From assembly GCA_018830585.1 (NCBI GenBank), contig JAHJSD010000013.1:1-34261 (forward strand): a stretch of DNA of 34,261 nucleotides. The letters are read 5' to 3'. This document shows, one piece after another, positions 30,851 to 34,261 of the stretch (positions are counted from its first letter, which is position 1; each line of letters starts with the position of its first letter). This stretch comes from Patescibacteria group bacterium (GTDB taxonomy: Bacteria > Patescibacteriota > Microgenomatia > UBA12405 > JAHJSD01). Below the pieces are notes generated by a model. That model ran no database searches and was not told the origin of the DNA. It worked only from the letters and a program-made list of their open reading frames with translations. Position numbers and translations under genes: made by a program.

Positions 30851-30998
30851 TTAAAGTGAATCAAACTGTCCCGCCCTTGCGTCGGGGGAGGCTTTACTTT
30901 TAAGTTTGTAGTTTTGCCCGTGAAGTAGACAGAAAATCACTTTAGGGTTGAATCTTCCCAACCTCGTCAAAGACAGGCGGCCTTTGACTTTTGAATTT

Positions 30999-32057
30999 TT
31001 ACTCCAACCACTCGGGAGGAATTGCCGAGACATAACCGTAAAAATTATCGTCGCCCTGAAAAACGATCACCGGCTGTAAAAACTTATCGGTGAAATAGGG
31101 GTCAAAATAAGCTAAATAGACCCTTCTTATTTTGACGGCAGCCTCTTTTTGCCCGCCGCTGTAAGAAGCAAGATAATAATTGCCGGTCTTAAGCTCTTCC
31201 CAGGCTTGTTCAACTGTCTTAATCGGATACCGGCTGTACTTTTCCCGGTCGCTTTCAAAATGAAGATATTTCGCTTCTACCACATGCTCGTTTTGGATCC
31301 TGAACCCGGAAATCAACAACGAAACTAAGCTTTTGTCCGCCTTTGGCGAAACGACGGGGTATTTATTGTCTACTTTTTTTCTGAAAATATTTATCCTGAC
31401 AAAGTCGGCTTCGGAAGCGGCCAAAGCAGGGATTAGTTGACTGCCGCTTATTTTCCAGTAACTGGGACGGTATTCGCCGTCTTTGAGCTCGTTGGTCAGG
31501 CGGGAAATCTTGCTTAAAAAGGCTCTGGCGATCATAAGCGTATCGGATTCTGCGGGAAGCGACGGTGGATTGATCAGTGTTTGGTCTTCAAGATAAGCGT
31601 AGGCATATTCAAAATTTCCGGTTAAAACGTCAACGGTCAACGAAGTTCTTTGGGACGCGTTTTCGAAAACAAAAATATCCTCGTCTATTTTTCGCGGATC
31701 ATCTTTAAATCCCAACGTTTTCGCTAAGCTGGTTGCTTTTTCCAAAGAAAGAAACTTGCCTCTTTCTTGGGGCACAAAATAAACCTTTTCGGTAAAAGGG
31801 ATGTCTTTGGGCAGCTCTCCGTCTGCGGTTTCCAGCTGGAAGTTTTTCGGTTTTTGGATCGCTTCTTTGGGAAAATTTATTCTGGGCAATTTGCCGAAGG
31901 AAGTGTCCGGCGGCGGCGGCGGTATCGGATGGATACTTCTCCAGTAAACTGTAAAAAGGTTAATGCTTACTTTAGAAACGAAAAAAAGAACTAAAAGTAT
32001 CGCGCTGATTTTGATAACCTTACGAGTGTAGTAAGAAACAACCGTCAATTGGGACAT
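30999..32057 (-). CDS. Hypothetical membrane-anchored protein
   Basis: A 352-residue protein with one N-terminal transmembrane helix (about 16-36, ISAILLVLFFVSKVSINLFTVYW), a proline stretch IPPPPPD typical of a periplasm-facing linker, and a long soluble region with TADGELPKDIPFTEKVYFVP, repeated aromatic-rich strands and FDPYFTDKFLQPVIVFQGDDNFYGYV near the end. No family or catalytic motif is recognised. It lies alone, divergent from gltX, and shares an overlapping promoter region with it. It probably is an extracytoplasmic envelope protein (inference from topology). Confidence 0.72.
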   Translation of the reverse strand: MSQLTVVSYYTRKVIKISAILLVLFFVSKVSINLFTVYWRSIHPIPPPPPDTSFGKLPRINFPKEAIQKPKNFQLETADGELPKDIPFTEKVYFVPQERGKFLSLEKATSLAKTLGFKDDPRKIDEDIFVFENASQRTSLTVDVLTGNFEYAYAYLEDQTLINPPSLPAESDTLMIARAFLSKISRLTNELKDGEYRPSYWKISGSQLIPALAASEADFVRINIFRKKVDNKYPVVSPKADKSLVSLLISGFRIQNEHVVEAKYLHFESDREKYSRYPIKTVEQAWEELKTGNYYLASYSGGQKEAAVKIRRVYLAYFDPYFTDKFLQPVIVFQGDDNFYGYVSAIPPEWLE

Positions 32058-32064
32058 CAGTTTT

Positions 32065-32094
32065 AGTATACAATTTAGGTGTGATAAAATTCAA
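32065..32094 (-). promoter_or_regulatory. Promoter of the membrane-anchored protein gene
   Basis: On the minus strand TTGAAT (32089-32094), 18 bp, TATACT (32065-32070), seven bases before the ATG: near-leaderless. It overlaps the gltX -10 region. Confidence 0.7.
32082..32090 (+). promoter_or_regulatory. Extended -10 promoter of gltX
   Basis: TG, A, TAAAAT, six bases before ATG 32097. Polymerase starting about seven bases after the box would begin at the ATG itself. Confidence 0.5.
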
Positions 32095-32096
32095 AC

Positions 32097-33689
32097 ATGA
32101 AATTAACCCCAGCACCAGAAAGCCCCACGTTCCAACATGGGGATGAATGGCAATCTGTCTGGGGCTTTCGGTGCGGGGTTTCATCCCCCGGGAAAGGGAA
32201 GCCACGGGCTTCAGCCCGTGGAGGATTCACTTCCCCACGGAACCGAAAAAAAGACCTTTTTGATTTTCCCGTCAGAACCAGGTTCGCTCCCAGCCCGACC
32301 GGATTTGTTCATATCGGCAATATCTACGGGGCGATGTTGGATTATGCTTTTGCCAAAAAACACAAGGGCGGTTTTATTCTCCGGATAGAAGACACCGATC
32401 AGAAAAGGCGGGTGGATGAGGCAGAAGAAAAGATTTACCAGGGTTTAAAGTGGGCCGGATTGGTTCCGGATGAAAGTCCGGAACACGGTGGAAAATACGG
32501 GCCTTACCGCCAATCGGAAAGATTGGAAATTTACCAAAAGTATGCTCGCCAATTGGTTGACCAAGGTGATGTCTATTATTGTTTTTGCACGCCCAAGAGA
32601 CTGGAAGAGCTAAGGCAAGAACAGAAAAGAAAGAAAAGATTGCCCAAATATGACCGTCTTTGCCGCAAGATTTCTAAAAAAGAGGCGGAGCAAAGGATAA
32701 AAAACGGCGAAAAATATGTTATTAGGATGAAAGTTCCTGATAACGAAAAAATTGCCGTCAACGATCTTCTCAGAGGCAAAGTTGTTTTTGAAAGCAATCT
32801 GATTGACGACCAGGTTCTTTTGAAAGCGGACGGCTTTCCCACTTACCACTTAGCGGTAGTAGTAGACGACCATTTGATGAAAATTTCCCATATTATCAGG
32901 GGCGAAGAATGGCTTTCTTCTGCGCCGAAACATGTTTTGCTTTACCGCTACCTCAACTGGCAGATGCCTGTTTTGATCCACACTGCCAACTTAAGAAACC
33001 CGGACCGGAGCAAGATGAGCAAACGCCACGGCCACACCTCTCTGGACTGGTACATTGACCAGGGTTTTTTGCCTGAAGCCTTGCTTAACTTTTTGTCTCT
33101 TTTGGGCTGGTCCCACCCGGAAGAGAAAGAAATATTTTCTTTTGACCAGTTTGTTAAACTTTTCGATCTTAAAGATCTTTCTCCGGTCGGGCCCGTCTTT
33201 GATTTAAAAAAATTAGAGTGGATGAATGGGGTTTATATCAGAAATAAAGCCGATGCCGATTTGGTAGAATTTCTCAAGCCCTTTTTGCCCGAGGTAGCCA
33301 AGGACAAAATTTTAACGGCAGCGCCTTTGATTAAGGAGAGAATCAAAACCTTAAAGGAAGCTTCCGAAATTCTTGAGTTTGTTACTCGTAAAGTTGATTA
33401 CAGTCCGGACTTGTTATTGGTTAAGGGATTAACCAAAGAAAGTGCTGGGCAGATGCTTGAGAAGGCAAAAGCAGCTGTAGATAAATATGGGATAGATGTA
33501 GAAAAACTCCAAAAGGAATTTTTAAAACTGATTAAAGACAATAATTGGAACACCGGTAATTTTTTTATGGTTTTGCGCACCGCCGTCTGCGGCAAAAAAA
33601 TCACCCCGCCGATTATCGAATCCTTGCCCTTAATTGGCAAGGGAGAGACCCTTTCCCGTTTAGACTTAGCTTTATCCAAATTAAGCTAA
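32097..33689 (+). CDS. gltX: Glutamyl-tRNA synthetase with in-frame element-derived N-terminus
   Basis: The enzyme charges tRNA-Glu, and probably tRNA-Gln where GatCAB amidates it. The class I core starts at VRTRFAPSPTGFVHIGN (HIGH-type motif HIGN at 72-75), continues with GGFILRIEDTDQKR and the KMSKR signature in RSKMSKRHG, and has a C-terminal anticodon domain. Length is 530 residues, about 58 more than the conserved start requires. Those 58 residues (rich in P, G, S, R) are encoded by a multi-hairpin element at 32107-32236. No in-frame ATG, GTG or TTG lies between the element and VRTRF, so the frame must start at 32097 or at a non-standard codon. Confidence 0.92.
   Translation: MKLTPAPESPTFQHGDEWQSVWGFRCGVSSPGKGKPRASARGGFTSPRNRKKDLFDFPVRTRFAPSPTGFVHIGNIYGAMLDYAFAKKHKGGFILRIEDTDQKRRVDEAEEKIYQGLKWAGLVPDESPEHGGKYGPYRQSERLEIYQKYARQLVDQGDVYYCFCTPKRLEELRQEQKRKKRLPKYDRLCRKISKKEAEQRIKNGEKYVIRMKVPDNEKIAVNDLLRGKVVFESNLIDDQVLLKADGFPTYHLAVVVDDHLMKISHIIRGEEWLSSAPKHVLLYRYLNWQMPVLIHTANLRNPDRSKMSKRHGHTSLDWYIDQGFLPEALLNFLSLLGWSHPEEKEIFSFDQFVKLFDLKDLSPVGPVFDLKKLEWMNGVYIRNKADADLVEFLKPFLPEVAKDKILTAAPLIKERIKTLKEASEILEFVTRKVDYSPDLLLVKGLTKESAGQMLEKAKAAVDKYGIDVEKLQKEFLKLIKDNNWNTGNFFMVLRTAVCGKKITPPIIESLPLIGKGETLSRLDLALSKLS
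32107..32236 (+). mobile_element. IS200/IS605-type end or omega-RNA-like remnant inside gltX
   Basis: A chain of hairpins: CCCCAGCACCAGAAAGCCCC (32107-32126) with GGGGCTTTCGGTGCGGGG (32161-32178), an inner CCCCA/TGGGG around CGTTCCAACA followed by GATGAATGGC, and CCACGGGCT/AGCCCGTGG (32202-32221) followed by AGGATTCAC. The GGGGATGAATGGC block and the terminal CCACGGGCTTCAGCCCGTGG plus AGGATTCAC resemble the right ends and omega-RNAs of TnpB-type elements. No transposase is present, so this would be a minimal remnant. Family assignment is from memory of such ends. Confidence 0.55.
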
Positions 33690-33725
33690 AATACTCTAAT
33701 CATTCGAATCATTAGAGTATTTTAG
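33686..33725. terminator. Terminator of gltX
   Basis: CTAAAATACTCTAATCATT and its near-perfect complement (one mismatch) around CG overlap the gltX stop; the 3' side ends ATTTTAG. It is a 19-bp stem. Confidence 0.7.
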
Positions 33726-33749
33726 CCTCCGGGGTTAAATCAATTTCTT

Positions 33750-33856
33750 AGACACCCCCGGGGTGAGTTTTGGCTCCCCGGGGGTGGATCAAGAGCAACC
33801 AGGCCTATCAACGCTCCGGAGGTGAGTTAATTCGACTCGATCCGGGATCGTGATTC
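33750..33856 (+). repeat. CCCCGGGG compound repeat unit with CGATCC end
   Basis: CACCCCCGGGGTGAGTTTTGGCTCCCCGGGGGTGGATCAA, then an inserted CTCCGGAGGTGAGTTAATTCGA and CGATCCGGGATCGTGATTCC. Confidence 0.85.
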
Positions 33857-33859
33857 CTT

Positions 33860-34045
33860 CTCCGTCATCCTGATCTCCCTCAGGGAGAGAAGGATCCCCT
33901 TGTGTAAAATCCCGACCTGGGATTATGCCCCCCTATTTCCCTGATTACCCCTTATCGTCCCGATTTTCCCTTTCCACCCCTCGCTAGAATTCGATCCTGG
34001 ATCGTGACCACCGTCATTCCGAGCGAGTCTTGCGAGACGAGGGAT
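33860..34045 (+). repeat. CGTCAT modules and a GATCC hairpin
   Basis: CCGTCATCCTGATC with CTCCCTCAGGGAG and AAGGATCC (33862-33899, near-identical to the copy at 2028), AATTCGATCCTGGATCGTGACC (33988) and CCGTCATTCCGAGCGAGTCTTGCGAGACGAGGGATCC (34012). No gene between 33726 and 34100. Confidence 0.75.
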
Positions 34046-34090
34046 CCTTGTCTGGCGGTTTATCTTGCTTAATTACTTTACTGCCTTTTC

Positions 34091-34099
34091 TGGTAAAAT
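34091..34099 (+). promoter_or_regulatory. Extended -10 element TGGTAAAAT
   Basis: Same word as before rny and the kinase gene; nine bases before an ATG. Confidence 0.45.
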
Positions 34100-34107
34100 T
34101 AAGCCGT

Positions 34108-34167
34108 ATGATAGAAATGCGAGCTAATAGACAAAACGTGGAGGTAAAACTAACTCTTTTTTCCTAA
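34108..34167 (+). CDS. Possible 19-residue leader peptide
   Basis: ATG follows TGGTAAAAT by eight bases and reads MIEMRANRQNVEVKLTLFS. It precedes the partial gene at 34214 and may be a leader or a chance frame. Confidence 0.25.
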   Translation: MIEMRANRQNVEVKLTLFS

Positions 34168-34198
34168 CTAATCGCCTATTCCCAATTTATTAATCTTC

Positions 34199-34207
34199 TG
34201 GTACATT
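34199..34207 (+). promoter_or_regulatory. Extended -10 promoter of the terminal partial gene
   Basis: TGG plus TACATT, six bases before the ATG at 34214. Confidence 0.4.
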
Positions 34208-34213
34208 AATCTC

Positions 34214-34261
34214 ATGAAAAAAGATACTGTAAACAATGCAGAAACGTTGCTCAAAAAAGAG
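34214..34261 (+). CDS. Start of an unidentified gene, cut by the window end
   Basis: Sixteen codons (MKKDTVNNAETLLKKE) are open to the edge and preceded by a -10 box. Too short to assign. Confidence 0.4.
   Translation, partial: MKKDTVNNAETLLKKE

Overview
The window looks like chromosomal DNA of a Candidate Phyla Radiation (Patescibacteria) bacterium, probably near the Microgenomates. This is inferred from gene content: an archaeal-type aspartyl-tRNA synthetase, DUF4446, DUF3048 and DUF5679 family proteins, a PaaX-like regulator with a Cas2-like middle domain, minimal Sec and recombination genes, many start codons only a few bases after a -10 box, and intergenic regions packed with palindromic repeats. 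No rRNA, CRISPR array, phage gene or intact transposase is present.

Layout. (1) 1-1.8 kb: accessory DNA resembling an integrase-less integron cassette array. attC-like palindromes at about 99-211 and 1080-1166 separate a toxin-antitoxin cassette from a VOC/glyoxalase cassette, both on the minus strand. (2) 1.8-2.5 kb: repeat-rich non-coding DNA, then tRNA-Pro(GGG). (3) 2.7-13.7 kb: plus-strand housekeeping genes: PaaX-like repressor with a perfect palindromic operator candidate, recA, rny, an HU-family gene, an ABC-2 exporter (ATPase and two permeases) running into miaA, an AI-2E family permease, rnpB on the opposite strand, and a yifB/comM AAA+ gene. (4) 13.7-15.3 kb: a DUF5679 mini zinc ribbon, repeats and one orphan gene whose 3' end is repeat DNA. 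(5) 15.3-23.3 kb: DUF4446, DUF3048, a winged-helix protein, secD, secF, cca (minus) and recJ. (6) 23.3-27.1 kb: decayed accessory region with gene fragments, a frameshifted CYTH gene beside a thymidylate-kinase-like gene, unknown zinc-ribbon proteins and many repeats. (7) 27.1-34.3 kb: T-box leader plus aspS with a fused YbaK-type editing domain, a D,D-carboxypeptidase, an unknown membrane-anchored protein, and gltX whose 5' end contains an in-frame IS605/omega-RNA-like element.

The genes fall mainly into translation and tRNA maturation (tRNA-Pro, miaA, cca, rnpB, aspS, gltX), DNA recombination and nucleoid (recA, recJ, HU, yifB), RNA turnover (rny) and envelope/export (secDF, ABC-2, carboxypeptidase, DUF3048). 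The most unusual content is the cassette array, modular palindromic repeats that keep one orientation and sit at gene breakpoints, the aspS T-box with a very short specifier hairpin driving an AspRS-YbaK fusion, and the element captured at the start of gltX.
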